DNA of 57,674 bases from Bacillus sp. FJAT-27445. GTDB lineage: Bacteria; Bacillota; Bacilli; Bacillales; Cytobacillaceae. Where the stretch lies: positions 708,003-765,676 of the forward strand of contig NZ_LMTI01000002.1 in NCBI RefSeq assembly GCF_001510665.1. Reading direction: 5' to 3'. The notes under the pieces were generated by a model that was not told the origin of the DNA, did not search any database, and saw nothing but the letters and a program-made list of their open reading frames with translations. The position numbers and the translations under genes were made by a program. This document shows positions 27,751-36,922 of the stretch, one piece after another (the stretch's first letter is position 1; each line of letters begins with the position of its first letter).

Positions 27751-27770
27751 TCATTCAAACGTTTGATTGA
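27751..27770. promoter_or_regulatory. CAAACGTTTG palindrome, TetR-type operator candidate
   Basis: TCATTCAAACGTTTGATTGA is a palindrome with one mismatch. Its core TTCAAACGTTTGATTGAA also occurs at 44113-44140. It lies in the 309-bp gap before the DedA gene; apart from this and a weak promoter near 27880-27920 I see nothing else in the gap. Confidence 0.5.
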
Positions 27771-27942
27771 AGTCACTTTCTAATTCCGCAATAATTTCTT
27801 TACAGATTCTTTGTAATTTCAAGAGCCAATGGCCGTCCTTAACCAATCTTATCCTTTTTCCTTGCAAGCAAGGGCCATGATTGTATCTCCCAGCAATCTA
27901 ATATAAACTAGAATACGATATTACTTTTTAAGCAGGTGTGCC

Positions 27943-28524
27943 ATGAAGGAGTTTATTTTTTCTATATTAACAACATTATCTGAACTAGGTTATTTTGGGA
28001 TAGCCATCGGGCTCATGATTGAAATCATACCCAGCGAAATCGTTCTCGGCTATGGAGGCTATATGATATCCCAGGGTACAATCAATTTTCCGCTCGCAGT
28101 GGTCGCCGGAACAATAGGAGGCACCTTTGCCCAGCTTTTTCTCTATTGGGCCGGTTATTACGGGGGACGCCCTTTCTTGGAAAAGTACGGGAAGTACGTC
28201 TTTATCAACCGGCAACAAATCGATATGTCCGAACAATGGTTTAAAAAATACGGAGCGGGGGTCATTTTCTCCGCAAGGTTTATTCCAGTAGTCCGGCACG
28301 CCATTTCCATACCGGCTGGAATTTCTAAGATGCCAGTTACTAAATTTACACTTTATACGGTCGCAGCCGTTATTCCATGGACAATCTTCTTCCTTTACCT
28401 AGGAGTAATCCTCGGCGAGAACTGGGCTAATATCAAGGATGTTGCGCAGCCGTACGTTCTTCCTGCGCTTGGAATTGCCATTATTCTAGGTGCAGTCTAT
28501 ATTTACATAAAAAGAAAAAAGTGA
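27943..28524 (+). CDS. DedA family membrane protein
   Basis: The 193-residue protein has EIIPSEIVLGYGG near the start and the DedA signature GAGVIFSARFIPVVRHAISIPAG in the middle, with four to five hydrophobic segments. DedA proteins act in membrane lipid handling (undecaprenyl phosphate or phospholipid flipping in recent work). Single gene with its own terminator. Confidence 0.9.
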   Translation: MKEFIFSILTTLSELGYFGIAIGLMIEIIPSEIVLGYGGYMISQGTINFPLAVVAGTIGGTFAQLFLYWAGYYGGRPFLEKYGKYVFINRQQIDMSEQWFKKYGAGVIFSARFIPVVRHAISIPAGISKMPVTKFTLYTVAAVIPWTIFFLYLGVILGENWANIKDVAQPYVLPALGIAIILGAVYIYIKRKK

Positions 28525-28525
28525 A

Positions 28526-28554
28526 ATTTGCCGGCTTCCGGCAATTTTTTTTTT
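28526..28554 (+). terminator. Terminator of the DedA gene
   Basis: TTGCCGG-CTT-CCGGCAA is followed by nine or more T. Confidence 0.9.
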
Positions 28555-28740
28555 GTAAATTACGACAAAATTGTCGAAGGTTTGTCACAAAAAGCAAACT
28601 AAAACCTGTTAAAGTTAAATCATCCCTTTTTTACCATTTCTCCAATCCCCTATGGCTAATGATTGTCCCCACAATCACTCGTGCCAAGAGTGCTTTTCCG
28701 AAATAATTTTTGTTTATGCTTTGTATTCCGTTATTTAACA

Positions 28741-28769
28741 TTGACTTGAGTTTTACCTGTAATTAAAAT
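28741..28769 (+). promoter_or_regulatory. Sigma-A promoter of the symporter gene
   Basis: TTGACT and TAAAAT are 17 bases apart, about 50 bp before the start codon. Confidence 0.75.
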
Positions 28770-28820
28770 GAAGGATATGTTTTTCCGAAGGCGTAATTTA
28801 CAAGCAAAGGGGAAAGATTT

Positions 28821-30098
28821 ATGAAAAGAATAGGTTTAGCGTGGCAAATTCTGATTGGTCTGGTTTTCGGGATTGCCGTCGGGGCGTTTTTTTATGGGGA
28901 TCCGTCTGTCCAGGCTTATTTGCAGCCGATTGGAACCATTTTTATCCGCTTGATTAAAATGATTGTCGTACCGATTGTTATTTCCAGCATCATTGTAGGC
29001 GTTGCAGGTGTAGGCGACATTAAAAAACTCGGGAAATTGGGCGGCAAGACCATCCTCTATTTTGAGATTATCACCACCATCGCCATACTTGTCGGACTGC
29101 TTGCAGCAAACCTGTTCCAACCAGGAACGGGAATTGACATGGGCGCCATTACAAAAGGTGATATCGGCAGCTATGTCTCAACGACCGAAGCGGTCAAAAG
29201 CCATAGCATGGCCGATACATTTATAAATATTGTTCCCACGAATATCATCGATTCACTAGCACGAGGCGATATGCTCGCCATCATCTTTTTCTCCGTTTTC
29301 TTCGGCCTTGGGGTAGCCGCAATAGGCGAAAAGGGGAAACCCGTCCTGGCATTTTTCCAGGGAACCGCTGATGCGATGTTTTTTGTTACAAACCAAATCA
29401 TGAAGTTTGCTCCTTTCGGGGTTTTTGCCCTGATTGGTGTTACAGTGTCCAAGTTCGGGGTAAGTTCCCTTGTGCCTCTAAGCAAACTCGTACTTACCAC
29501 CTATGGGATCATGATTTTCTTTGTTATAGTAGTGTTGGGCCTTACCGCAAGGCTATTCGGTATTAACATCTTCCATCTCTTTGTCATTTTAAAGGACGAG
29601 CTGATCTTGGCCTATTCCACAGCCAGTTCGGAAACGGTCTTGCCAAAGCTGATGGAAAAAATGGAGAAGTTCGGCTGCCCGAAAGCCATTACTTCCTTTG
29701 TCATCCCAACAGGTTATTCCTTTAACCTGGATGGTTCAACCCTTTATCAGGCTCTCGCGGCAATCTTCATTGCCCAGATGTATGGCATCGATCTCAGCGT
29801 AAGCCAACAGCTTTCACTCATGCTTGTGCTGATGGTAACGTCCAAGGGCATTGCCGGCGTTCCGGGAGTTTCATTCGTCGTCCTTTTGGCGACTCTGGGA
29901 ACCGTGGGCATTCCGCTTGAAGGCCTCGCGTTTATCGCAGGCATAGACAGGATTCTTGACATGGCCCGGACAGCGGTGAACGTTGTCGGCAATTCGCTTG
30001 CTGCAATCGTCATGTCGAAATGGGAAAAACAATACGATGATTCCAAGGCGGCTGATTATCTTGCTGAAGTTCGGCAAGGTGAGCCAGCTACCCTCTAA
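28821..30098 (+). CDS. Dicarboxylate/amino acid:cation symporter (GltP/GltT type)
   Basis: The 425-residue DAACS transporter has the family's eight helices, the serine-rich loop AYSTASSETVLPKLM, and the substrate-site segment GYSFNLDGSTLY. It probably imports glutamate, aspartate or C4-dicarboxylates with protons or sodium. An AAGGGGAAAG ribosome site precedes the ATG. Which substrate it uses cannot be told from sequence. Confidence 0.92.
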   Translation: MKRIGLAWQILIGLVFGIAVGAFFYGDPSVQAYLQPIGTIFIRLIKMIVVPIVISSIIVGVAGVGDIKKLGKLGGKTILYFEIITTIAILVGLLAANLFQPGTGIDMGAITKGDIGSYVSTTEAVKSHSMADTFINIVPTNIIDSLARGDMLAIIFFSVFFGLGVAAIGEKGKPVLAFFQGTADAMFFVTNQIMKFAPFGVFALIGVTVSKFGVSSLVPLSKLVLTTYGIMIFFVIVVLGLTARLFGINIFHLFVILKDELILAYSTASSETVLPKLMEKMEKFGCPKAITSFVIPTGYSFNLDGSTLYQALAAIFIAQMYGIDLSVSQQLSLMLVLMVTSKGIAGVPGVSFVVLLATLGTVGIPLEGLAFIAGIDRILDMARTAVNVVGNSLAAIVMSKWEKQYDDSKAADYLAEVRQGEPATL

Positions 30099-30120
30099 AT
30101 CCATATTCTTTTTCTCTTCA

Positions 30121-30149
30121 GCTGCCCTTTTACAGGGGCAGCTTTTTTT
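30121..30149 (+). terminator. Terminator of the symporter gene
   Basis: GCTGCCCTTTTACAGGGGCAGC is followed by seven T. Confidence 0.9.
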
Positions 30150-30180
30150 GAAAAATAGCAGATTGAACAATTTTTCGACA

Positions 30181-30216
30181 AAAAACCCACCTTCAGGTTT
30201 GAGGGTGGGTTTTTTG
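30181..30216. terminator. Bidirectional terminator
   Basis: AAAAACCCACC...GGGTGGGTTTTTT lies between convergent genes and can serve the RsbT-like gene on the minus strand. Confidence 0.85.
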
Positions 30217-30255
30217 TGGTAAAGAAGATATGTTTGAGCAGGAAATTTTTCTCGT

Positions 30256-30720
30256 TTAATTTAACCATTTCGTAATTTTTACATATGTACCTTTGCCCTC
30301 GGCAGTCTGAATGGAAAATTCATCAGCCATCCGTTTTATGGCAGGCAATCCCGCCCCCAGGCTCCCAGAGGTTGAGTATCCCTGTTCCATGGCACGATTA
30401 ATATTCATAATTCCTGGTCCGCAATCGACAGCGTGAATTTTAACGCCTTTGGAACCATTTTGGCTTTTAATTATTTCTATTGATATAAAACCCTGGCCTG
30501 CGTATTTAAAGATATTACGAGCAAGCTCCGAAATAAGCGTGATGATCCTGGATTGGTCGAAAGGGCTAATGCCTAATGCCAAGGCAGTTTCCCTTGCTTC
30601 GTGCCTGGCCGACATAATATCGCTTTCGGTTTTTATCTCAATATATGCTTTTTCCGGCACAATTCCATGTAACAGGCAATCCCGGCTGATATCTTTCGTA
30701 CTTTCAAAAACCTTCACCAT
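30256..30720 (-). CDS. Orphan RsbT-like GHKL serine kinase/anti-sigma regulator
   Basis: The 154-residue protein resembles RsbT (6926-7327) throughout: SELARNIFKYAGQG, VDCGPGIMN and YSTSGSLGAGLPAIKRM carry the ATP-binding boxes. It has about 20 extra N-terminal residues. No STAS partner or PP2C phosphatase lies nearby. Start is the ATG at 30720 with AAGGGGGAATCA. It could act on the stressosome or a separate partner switch; this is inference. An attenuator-like hairpin sits directly before its ribosome site. Confidence 0.88.
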   Translation of the reverse strand: MVKVFESTKDISRDCLLHGIVPEKAYIEIKTESDIMSARHEARETALALGISPFDQSRIITLISELARNIFKYAGQGFISIEIIKSQNGSKGVKIHAVDCGPGIMNINRAMEQGYSTSGSLGAGLPAIKRMADEFSIQTAEGKGTYVKITKWLN

Positions 30721-30734
30721 TGATTCCCCCTTAT

Positions 30735-30778
30735 AAAACAAGCCAGAAAGGTCTCTCGCTTCCTTCCTGGCTTGTTAG
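30735..30778 (-). promoter_or_regulatory. Attenuator-like hairpin in the RsbT-like gene leader
   Basis: On the minus strand ACAAGCCAGGAAGG pairs with CCTTTCTGGCTTGT and is followed by TTTAT, only about 15 bp before the start codon, so it sits between promoter and ribosome site. A second GC-rich hairpin (GCGGCGTG...CACCGC) lies just upstream, at about 30779-30805. The layout suits a transcription attenuator, or it is the terminator of an unseen short transcript. Confidence 0.5.
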
Positions 30779-31265
30779 CGGTGTTCCTTGCAACCACGCC
30801 GCACCACTCGGCAGAATTTATATGAGAATAACGGGATTATTCGATAGAAAATTCTGTTAAAAATCAGCATACTTTTCATGCCTTTTACACCCTCAGTATA
30901 CTGGAAAACCTTACATATAACCACAGGAATAAATAACTTACCCAATTTTCCCAACTTTTCCGCCCAAAAACCGCACTGTTTTCCATCTGCCGTATACCTG
31001 TATTTGCCGGAAAATATTTTCTTATTAAAATATTAAATCAAAAAATCTGCATTTGTTGTCGGAATCTAAGGAAAGAAAAATCAATTTTACATTATTTTTC
31101 GTCATTGGCCTTCATGGGTCTCCAAAAAGAGACGAACCATAAAAATTTGCCAAAGCTATTCCCGTTTTGCTATTAATATAAGTAGAGATTTCGCCAAGTC
31201 ATTTGGCAAACAGCAAGATTTGCTGTAAAAAACAGGAGGTGTAGCCCTGGTTTCAGGGCATTCCA
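30779..31265. other. Intergenic region between divergent genes
   Basis: No ORF with coding signs. The left part holds the second leader hairpin. The right part holds a TTGCCA/-10-like promoter area near 31150-31185, the small hairpins GCCAAGTCATTTGGC and CAGCAAGATTTGCTG, and an AGGAGGTG ribosome site at 31234-31241. Confidence 0.55.
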
Positions 31266-32579
31266 TTGATACTACTTAATTTGCTGCTTGTTCTTTTTTT
31301 AATTGCATTGACGGCCTTTTTTGTTGCTACAGAATTTGCGATCGTCAAAGTAAGAAGTTCAAGGATTGACCAGTTAATCGAAGAAAACCGAAAAGGGGCA
31401 AAGGCAGCAAAGCATGTCATTACACATTTGGATGAGTATTTGTCCGCTTGTCAGCTCGGCATTACCATTACAGCCCTCGGGCTTGGCTGGCTGGGGGAAC
31501 CAACGGTCATGGCAGTACTTAAGCCAGCCTTCGATAATTGGGAATTGAATGAATCTATATCGAAGGTTCTTTCATTCGGGATAGCATTTGCGCTCATCAC
31601 CTTTTTACATGTCGTTGTTGGAGAACTTGCGCCAAAAACATTTGCAATTCAAAAAGCTGAAGCGATTGCCTTATTATTTGCCAAGCCCATTATCACTTTT
31701 TATAAGATCATGTATCCTTTTATTTGGGCCCTGAATGGTTCTGCACGATCTCTAGTTGGCCTATTTGGCCTAAAGCCGGCATCCGAGAATGAGCTTGCCC
31801 ATTCAGAGGAGGAACTGAGGATCATCCTGTCAGAGAGCTTTGAAAAAGGTGAAATCAACCAGTCCGAGCTCACCTATGTAAACAATATTTTTGAGTTTGA
31901 CAACAGGATTGCTAAAGAAATCATGGTTCCCCGGACAGAGATTGTAACTTTTTCGATAGACGACAGCATGGAAGAAATCCTGGAGACCATCAGGCGGGAA
32001 AAGTATACCCGGTATCCAATTGTCATTGGCGATAAAGACAATGTCGCCGGAATGGTCAACATTAAGGAAATTTTAACAGCGACTCTAAAACCTGATGCTT
32101 TAAAGAATAAGCCAATAACGAATTTTATCAAGCCGATCATCCATGTTATTGAAACGATTCCTATTCACGAGCTGCTTGTAAAGCTGCAGAAGGAACGCAC
32201 CCATATGGCCATTTTGGTCGATGAATATGGAGGCACAGCCGGGCTTGTAACCGTCGAGGACATATTGGAGGAAATTGTAGGAGAAATCCGTGACGAATTC
32301 GATGCCGACGAAGTTGCTGATATCCGCAAAATTAAAGAAGGGCATTACATCATGAGTGGAAAGGTACTCCTGGAAGATGTTAACGATATTCTAGGAACCT
32401 CGATACCCGAAGAGGATATTGATACATTGGGCGGCTGGATTCTCTCACACACGTATGATGTAAAGATTGGTGACGTCCTCACTGAAGAAGGCTTTGCTTT
32501 CAAAGTCATTGATGTCGATGGGCATCAAATCCTCTACGTTGAAATCAAACAGCCCGAAGCAAAGCTGCCGTCCGAGTAG
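31266..32579 (+). CDS. CNNM/HlyC-CorC family transporter-like protein (YhdP/YrkA type)
   Basis: The protein (437 residues from the annotated TTG) has a DUF21 membrane domain with [20 protein letters not shown], two CBS domains (about 200-330) and a C-terminal CorC/HlyC domain. Family members are linked to Mg2+ efflux. The start is doubtful: the best ribosome site, AGGAGGTG, lies 25 bases before the TTG and points to a different frame, which stops at 31277. A small deletion near 31268-31277 may have cut the natural N-terminus; the rest is intact. Confidence 0.85.
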   Translation: MILLNLLLVLFLIALTAFFVATEFAIVKVRSSRIDQLIEENRKGAKAAKHVITHLDEYLSACQLGITITALGLGWLGEPTVMAVLKPAFDNWELNESISKVLSFGIAFALITFLHVVVGELAPKTFAIQKAEAIALLFAKPIITFYKIMYPFIWALNGSARSLVGLFGLKPASENELAHSEEELRIILSESFEKGEINQSELTYVNNIFEFDNRIAKEIMVPRTEIVTFSIDDSMEEILETIRREKYTRYPIVIGDKDNVAGMVNIKEILTATLKPDALKNKPITNFIKPIIHVIETIPIHELLVKLQKERTHMAILVDEYGGTAGLVTVEDILEEIVGEIRDEFDADEVADIRKIKEGHYIMSGKVLLEDVNDILGTSIPEEDIDTLGGWILSHTYDVKIGDVLTEEGFAFKVIDVDGHQILYVEIKQPEAKLPSE

Positions 32580-32603
32580 CATGACGAACAATGATAAAAA
32601 CAT

Positions 32604-32637
32604 AAAAAACCTTTCTTCCAGGCGGAGAAAGGTTTTT
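32604..32637. terminator. Bidirectional terminator
   Basis: AAAAAACCTTTCTTCC...GGAGAAAGGTTTTT lies between convergent genes. Confidence 0.85.
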
Positions 32638-32661
32638 CATTATGATTCAGTACATTTTTTA

Positions 32662-33507
32662 CTAGCCTTGGGTGCTTAGCTGTATTACATTTCCAGACGG
32701 GTCCTTCACGAGAAAATCGCCACTTACCTCAATACCCATATCTTTAAGCTTACCTGCCGCCTTGCTCCTCTCCACTTCCCCGGGAAAAACAAGCTCGAAT
32801 TGCTTTAAGCCTGCACTGTTTTCTTCAGGGGGTGGCGCGCCAACCCCATTCCAAGTGTTCAACCCTAAATGATGGTGGTACCCGCCGGTCGACATAAACA
32901 AAGCTTGGGGATAGCGGCTTACAATGTGAAAGCCCAGACCGTCTCCGTAAAATTGTTTTGCCTTATTTAAATCAGCAACATGCAAGTGGATATGCCCCAT
33001 AATCGTGCCAACTGGGAGCCCTACCCATTTTTCCCCACCCGCTTCGGCGAGGATTCCTTCAGCGTCAATCTGTTTCGTGGTCATTTCTACTTCATTGCCG
33101 CTCCAGCTCCAGTCGGAAGATGGACGGTCGGTATATACTTCAATTCCATTCCCATCAGGATCATCCAAATAAAGGGCTTCACTGACCAGATGATCCGCAG
33201 CTCCTAGCGGGTACCCGATCTCAATAATATGGCGCAAAAATTTTCCCAACTCGGCGCGGCTTGGCAAAAGCAGCGCGAAGTGGTAAAGGCCAGTTGTCCT
33301 CCGTTGCTTCGGGATGGCATCTTTGGGCTGTTCAAGGGTCAGCAACGGTACCTGTCCGCTCCCCAGAACAGCGTTTGATTCGGAACGTTCCAAAACCGTA
33401 CACCCAATTACCTTTGTATAAAAATCTAGTGACCTCTCCAAATTCTCCACTCTAATTTGCACGTTTCCTATGAATGTATTTGGAGACTGATGGAATTTTA
33501 TTTCCAC
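32662..33507 (-). CDS. Two-domain VOC dioxygenase (catechol-2,3-dioxygenase CatE-like)
   Basis: The 281-residue protein has two glyoxalase/VOC modules (about 8-125 and 165-281). Metal-ligand candidates include GLYHFALLL, GHIHLHVADL and FELVFP. Length and order match B. subtilis CatE, which opens catechol rings and is induced by thiol-reactive quinones. Start is GTG with GGAGGGGAAGGG. A palindrome (33530-33546) just upstream suits a redox-sensing MarR/DUF24 repressor. Confidence 0.82.
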   Translation of the reverse strand: MEIKFHQSPNTFIGNVQIRVENLERSLDFYTKVIGCTVLERSESNAVLGSGQVPLLTLEQPKDAIPKQRRTTGLYHFALLLPSRAELGKFLRHIIEIGYPLGAADHLVSEALYLDDPDGNGIEVYTDRPSSDWSWSGNEVEMTTKQIDAEGILAEAGGEKWVGLPVGTIMGHIHLHVADLNKAKQFYGDGLGFHIVSRYPQALFMSTGGYHHHLGLNTWNGVGAPPPEENSAGLKQFELVFPGEVERSKAAGKLKDMGIEVSGDFLVKDPSGNVIQLSTQG

Positions 33508-33529
33508 TTCCCTTCCCCTCCTTTGTAAG

Positions 33530-33546
33530 TTACTTTATGTAAGTAA
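33530..33546. promoter_or_regulatory. Operator-like palindrome before the dioxygenase gene
   Basis: TTACTTTATGTAAGTAA has perfect 6-bp arms around a 5-bp centre, 23 bp before the start codon. TTAC...GTAA symmetry is typical of YodB/CatR-type sites in B. subtilis; the link is inferred. Confidence 0.55.
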
Positions 33547-33714
33547 TGATAGTACCGCTCAATTTGTCTGTCAACAATCCAGTTTCTTGGATGACGTCTC
33601 CTAAAAGTAACTCCCTCTTTTAGAATTACCCTCACGACAATTTCATATGTACCATGCAAGTGCCGGACGTTTTGTTTCTAGAGAATCTTGTCGAAATAAT
33701 TTACCAAAATATTC

Positions 33715-33743
33715 TTGCGTTCTAAATTATTAGAACGTATAAT
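33715..33743 (+). promoter_or_regulatory. Sigma-A promoter with embedded operator, ArsR-MFS operon
   Basis: TTGCGT (33715-33720) and TATAAT (33738-33743) are 17 bases apart. The spacer is filled by the inverted repeat CGTTCTAAATTATTAGAACG (33718-33737), arms of 8 bp. A repressor bound here would block RNA polymerase, most simply the regulator encoded next. Confidence 0.8.
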
Positions 33744-33789
33744 CATTTTAAATTGAATTAGATACTTAGTTCAGAAAGAAGGGTTTAAA

Positions 33790-34254
33790 ATGGAACCTAG
33801 AATAATGGAAATCAACCTGGAACAGCAAAAGCTGATATCCACCCCACTTAGGGTCAAAATAATCTATTTATTAAGCGAGCAGATTATGACAGCCAAGCAG
33901 GTTGCGGATGAGCTAGGCAAAACTGCGGGTAGTATTCATTACCACATCCAGCAGCTTTACAAGGGGGGTATCCTTGAACTGGCTGAAACGAGGGAAAACA
34001 AGGGGATCGTTGAAAAATATTACCGGTCAAAAGCTACTCATTTCAATTTAAACACCAATGACCCGGCGCGAAAAGGAATCCATACGAAAGGAATCAGCAT
34101 GGAATTTACAGGAGATGAATTAAGAGAGTTCGAAGAAGAGTATGACAGCCTACTTGAAAAATGGTTGAAGAGGACTGTTGCTCATAAGGAAGGCCGTTCT
34201 TCCTATACGTTATCACTTGAGTTTAAAAGGCACCTAAACGGAGAGGACGTGTAA
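33790..34254 (+). CDS. ArsR-type winged-helix transcriptional regulator
   Basis: The 154-residue protein has a winged helix-turn-helix (about 12-85) with TAKQVADELGKTAGSIHYHI as recognition region and VEKYYRS in the wing. No cysteine metal site of classical ArsR is visible, so it may sense a small molecule or fold change. It is 1 bp from the MFS gene and probably represses both from 33718-33737. Confidence 0.85.
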   Translation: MEPRIMEINLEQQKLISTPLRVKIIYLLSEQIMTAKQVADELGKTAGSIHYHIQQLYKGGILELAETRENKGIVEKYYRSKATHFNLNTNDPARKGIHTKGISMEFTGDELREFEEEYDSLLEKWLKRTVAHKEGRSSYTLSLEFKRHLNGEDV

Positions 34255-34255
34255 T

Positions 34256-35539
34256 ATGCAACACGCCGTAAAAAGAAATTTATTTCTCTTTGTCCCCGCA
34301 AAAATGATTGCAGTCCTAGGCTCATCTATTTACAGCTTTGCCATTGGGCTTTATATTCTTGACCAGACCGGCTCAAGCCTCAACTTTGCCATTACACTTC
34401 TGATGGGAAGCATACCTCGAATTGTTTTATCACCGTTTGCCGGTACGGTCGCGGACCGGTTTGACCGAAAGAAAATTATCATCGTGACTGATTTTGCATG
34501 TGCCGCATGGCTTGGGATTGTGTTTGCCCTCTTTACCTTCGTCACAAAAGAAATTTGGCTTTTATATCTTGCTGCCGCTGTTCTGACCTCACTCAATACT
34601 TTCTACTCAACAGCGGTAAGCTCAACCATCTACAACATGGTCGGCCCCGATCATCTTCAAAAAGCAATGTCGCTTAACCAATCCGCTGCATCCTTATCAA
34701 CCATCCTGGGCCCAGTCCTCGGCGGAGCAATGTTCGGATTCTTCCCTGTAAACTCCTTCATGGCCATAAACATTGTTGCTTTCACGATCTCGGGAATTTT
34801 CAGCCTGTTTATCAATTACCACCTGTTCGCAGAGAATAAGGAGAAAAAAGAAAGCAGCAGTTTCTTCCAGGATTTGAAGCATGGATTCAACTATGTTAAA
34901 AACGAATCGTTTATAAAGAGTATTGTCTTTTTCGCAATAGTGCTGAACTTCTGGTTCGCCGTAACCCCAATCGCACTGCCCTATATTGTCATGATTGTTC
35001 GTAAAATGCCGTCCTACCAACTCGGAATAATTCAAGGTGCTTTCTCGGTCGGAACTTTGCTGCTTGCTATCATTCTTTCAATCCGGCCTGAAATAAAAAG
35101 AAAGGATCGCGCCATCCTTGGCGGGGTCGCGGGTATGTCGATTACCCTCATCCTGTTCGGCCTTCCGAGCCTGCCATCCGCAGCGGGAATTCCAAATAGC
35201 TTTATTTTCATCTATATGGTTATCCTTGCCCTGATCACTTCATCACTTGCCATGATCATTAATATGCCAATTTTTGTCCTATTGCAAAAGAAAACGCCCG
35301 ACGAATTGCGCGGGCGGGTCATGTCCCTGCTAGAAGCAGGTGCTGGAGGAATGATGCCAATTGGGCTAATCCTTTTTGGCTTCCTGTTCGAAAAGGTTCC
35401 GGCGTGGCTTTTGATGGGGGTTAGCGGATGCTGCGTCCTCCTCCTCGTTGTCTATCATTTCTTCAAGAAAACTTTTTCAGCTCATTTGGAAGAACCCGAA
35501 ACACAACCGCGGACTGTTCCTGTACAATCAGGTATATAA
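34256..35539 (+). CDS. MFS transporter
   Basis: The 427-residue protein has about twelve hydrophobic segments, the MFS loop motif AGTVADRFDRKKI after helix 2 and a related RGRVMSLLEAG in the second half. It resembles drug/macrolide efflux-like MFS members. Its substrate is unknown. It is translationally coupled to the upstream regulator. Confidence 0.88.
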   Translation: MQHAVKRNLFLFVPAKMIAVLGSSIYSFAIGLYILDQTGSSLNFAITLLMGSIPRIVLSPFAGTVADRFDRKKIIIVTDFACAAWLGIVFALFTFVTKEIWLLYLAAAVLTSLNTFYSTAVSSTIYNMVGPDHLQKAMSLNQSAASLSTILGPVLGGAMFGFFPVNSFMAINIVAFTISGIFSLFINYHLFAENKEKKESSSFFQDLKHGFNYVKNESFIKSIVFFAIVLNFWFAVTPIALPYIVMIVRKMPSYQLGIIQGAFSVGTLLLAIILSIRPEIKRKDRAILGGVAGMSITLILFGLPSLPSAAGIPNSFIFIYMVILALITSSLAMIINMPIFVLLQKKTPDELRGRVMSLLEAGAGGMMPIGLILFGFLFEKVPAWLLMGVSGCCVLLLVVYHFFKKTFSAHLEEPETQPRTVPVQSGI

Positions 35540-35548
35540 CCAGATATC

Positions 35549-35575
35549 CAAAGCGCCGGTATTATCGGCGCTTTG
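35549..35575. terminator. Terminator after the MFS gene
   Basis: CAAAGCGCC...GGCGCTTTG forms a strong stem, with a weak T tract on the plus strand. It lies between convergent genes. Confidence 0.65.
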
Positions 35576-35591
35576 ACATGCTTTTACTCTC

Positions 35592-36632
35592 CTAGGCGTG
35601 GACTACCTTGTTCTTTCCTTCCTTTTTTGAAGTATACAAGGCCTTGTCCGCTCGGTCCAATAGTGTAGCAATCGTATCTCCAGGCTGGAAGCTTGCGATT
35701 CCAAAACTGGAGGTGACCTTGCCTGCAAGCGCAAAATCATGCAGTTCAATGCGACTCCTCAACAGTTCTGCAAAATTGGCTGCCGCCTCTTTCTCCTCAT
35801 TTAAAATAAGGATAAATTCCTCGCCTCCCCATCGGCCAAAATGCTCATTCGGTTCAAGGCTGCTTTTTATAAGGAAAACAAACTCCTTTAATACAGCGTC
35901 CCCAACATAATGCCCAAACCGGTCATTGATTGATTTAAAATCATCGATATCAAAAAAAACGACTGAAAATCCCTTTCCACCTTGGCAGGATTCGCTGATA
36001 TACCCTTGGATCCATTCATCAATTTGATGGCGGTTGGCAATACCTGTCAAGGAATCCGTATAGGCCTCTCTCCTGGCCGCAGCCAGTTCTGAGTAAACCC
36101 CGATTAAATGGTGGGCAAAATATAATACGACAATATACACGATATTACCCAAATAAAACTGGAAAAGGGAATCGATTTCCTCTGCATCGAATTTTCCGGC
36201 ATTCATAATTCCCGGGACTATGGTAACCGCCAGGACAATCAAGGCAAAAAGAAGGCCCTGTTTATTCTTCAGTGTAAGAAAAATGTACATCATATAAATC
36301 GGCATCCAGATTATAAAGTCTCCAAGGGAGTCATGTCGCTCGTTTAATAGGACATTATAGACCGCATCATAAAACGTAATAATGTGGTACACCGTTACAA
36401 GCAACAAATTGGAGAGTTCCACAAACCTGATGACAAGGTTTTTGTATAATAAAAGCCAGCTAATACTGAACCAGACAATCAGAGCTGTATTAATGACTGA
36501 GGCTAGAAGGTATTGCTCGGAAGCATTATTCTGCAAATAGTTATTCAGGAAAAGTGAAACGAGAACACAGGGTACAACCCATAAATAGATTGTCCGTTTT
36601 AAGGAATAAAGAGTCTTATACTGTTTCTCCAT
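35592..36632 (-). CDS. Membrane diguanylate cyclase (GGDEF domain)
   Basis: The 346-residue protein has about six transmembrane segments (1-175) and a C-terminal GGDEF domain (about 185-345). The active-site loop is RWGGEEFILIL, so the signature is GGEEF and catalysis is expected. It should make c-di-GMP. There is no EAL domain here. It is a single gene. Confidence 0.92.
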   Translation of the reverse strand: MEKQYKTLYSLKRTIYLWVVPCVLVSLFLNNYLQNNASEQYLLASVINTALIVWFSISWLLLYKNLVIRFVELSNLLLVTVYHIITFYDAVYNVLLNERHDSLGDFIIWMPIYMMYIFLTLKNKQGLLFALIVLAVTIVPGIMNAGKFDAEEIDSLFQFYLGNIVYIVVLYFAHHLIGVYSELAAARREAYTDSLTGIANRHQIDEWIQGYISESCQGGKGFSVVFFDIDDFKSINDRFGHYVGDAVLKEFVFLIKSSLEPNEHFGRWGGEEFILILNEEKEAAANFAELLRSRIELHDFALAGKVTSSFGIASFQPGDTIATLLDRADKALYTSKKEGKNKVVHA

Positions 36633-36922
36633 CCAACTGCCCCCAGGCCTCCTCGTTTTTTTAGATTATCAGTCGATAGGAGGTATGTCTATTAATTAAA
36701 TAGTAGGCGGAAAGACCTATAAACACAAGATGTTTTTCCATTTAACATCCAAAATTTTCCGGAAAATTCAAAAGGATGATAAAAAACCAACATCTCAAAA
36801 TAATCCTGTTAAATGATGATTATCCCTCATCCTCCTTTTCAGAAGTGAAACTGGTTTAAGCTTCTTAATAATAGGCAGCATTGATAAAACAGGATATGAT
36901 GTTTTTAACAAGGAGGGATTTC

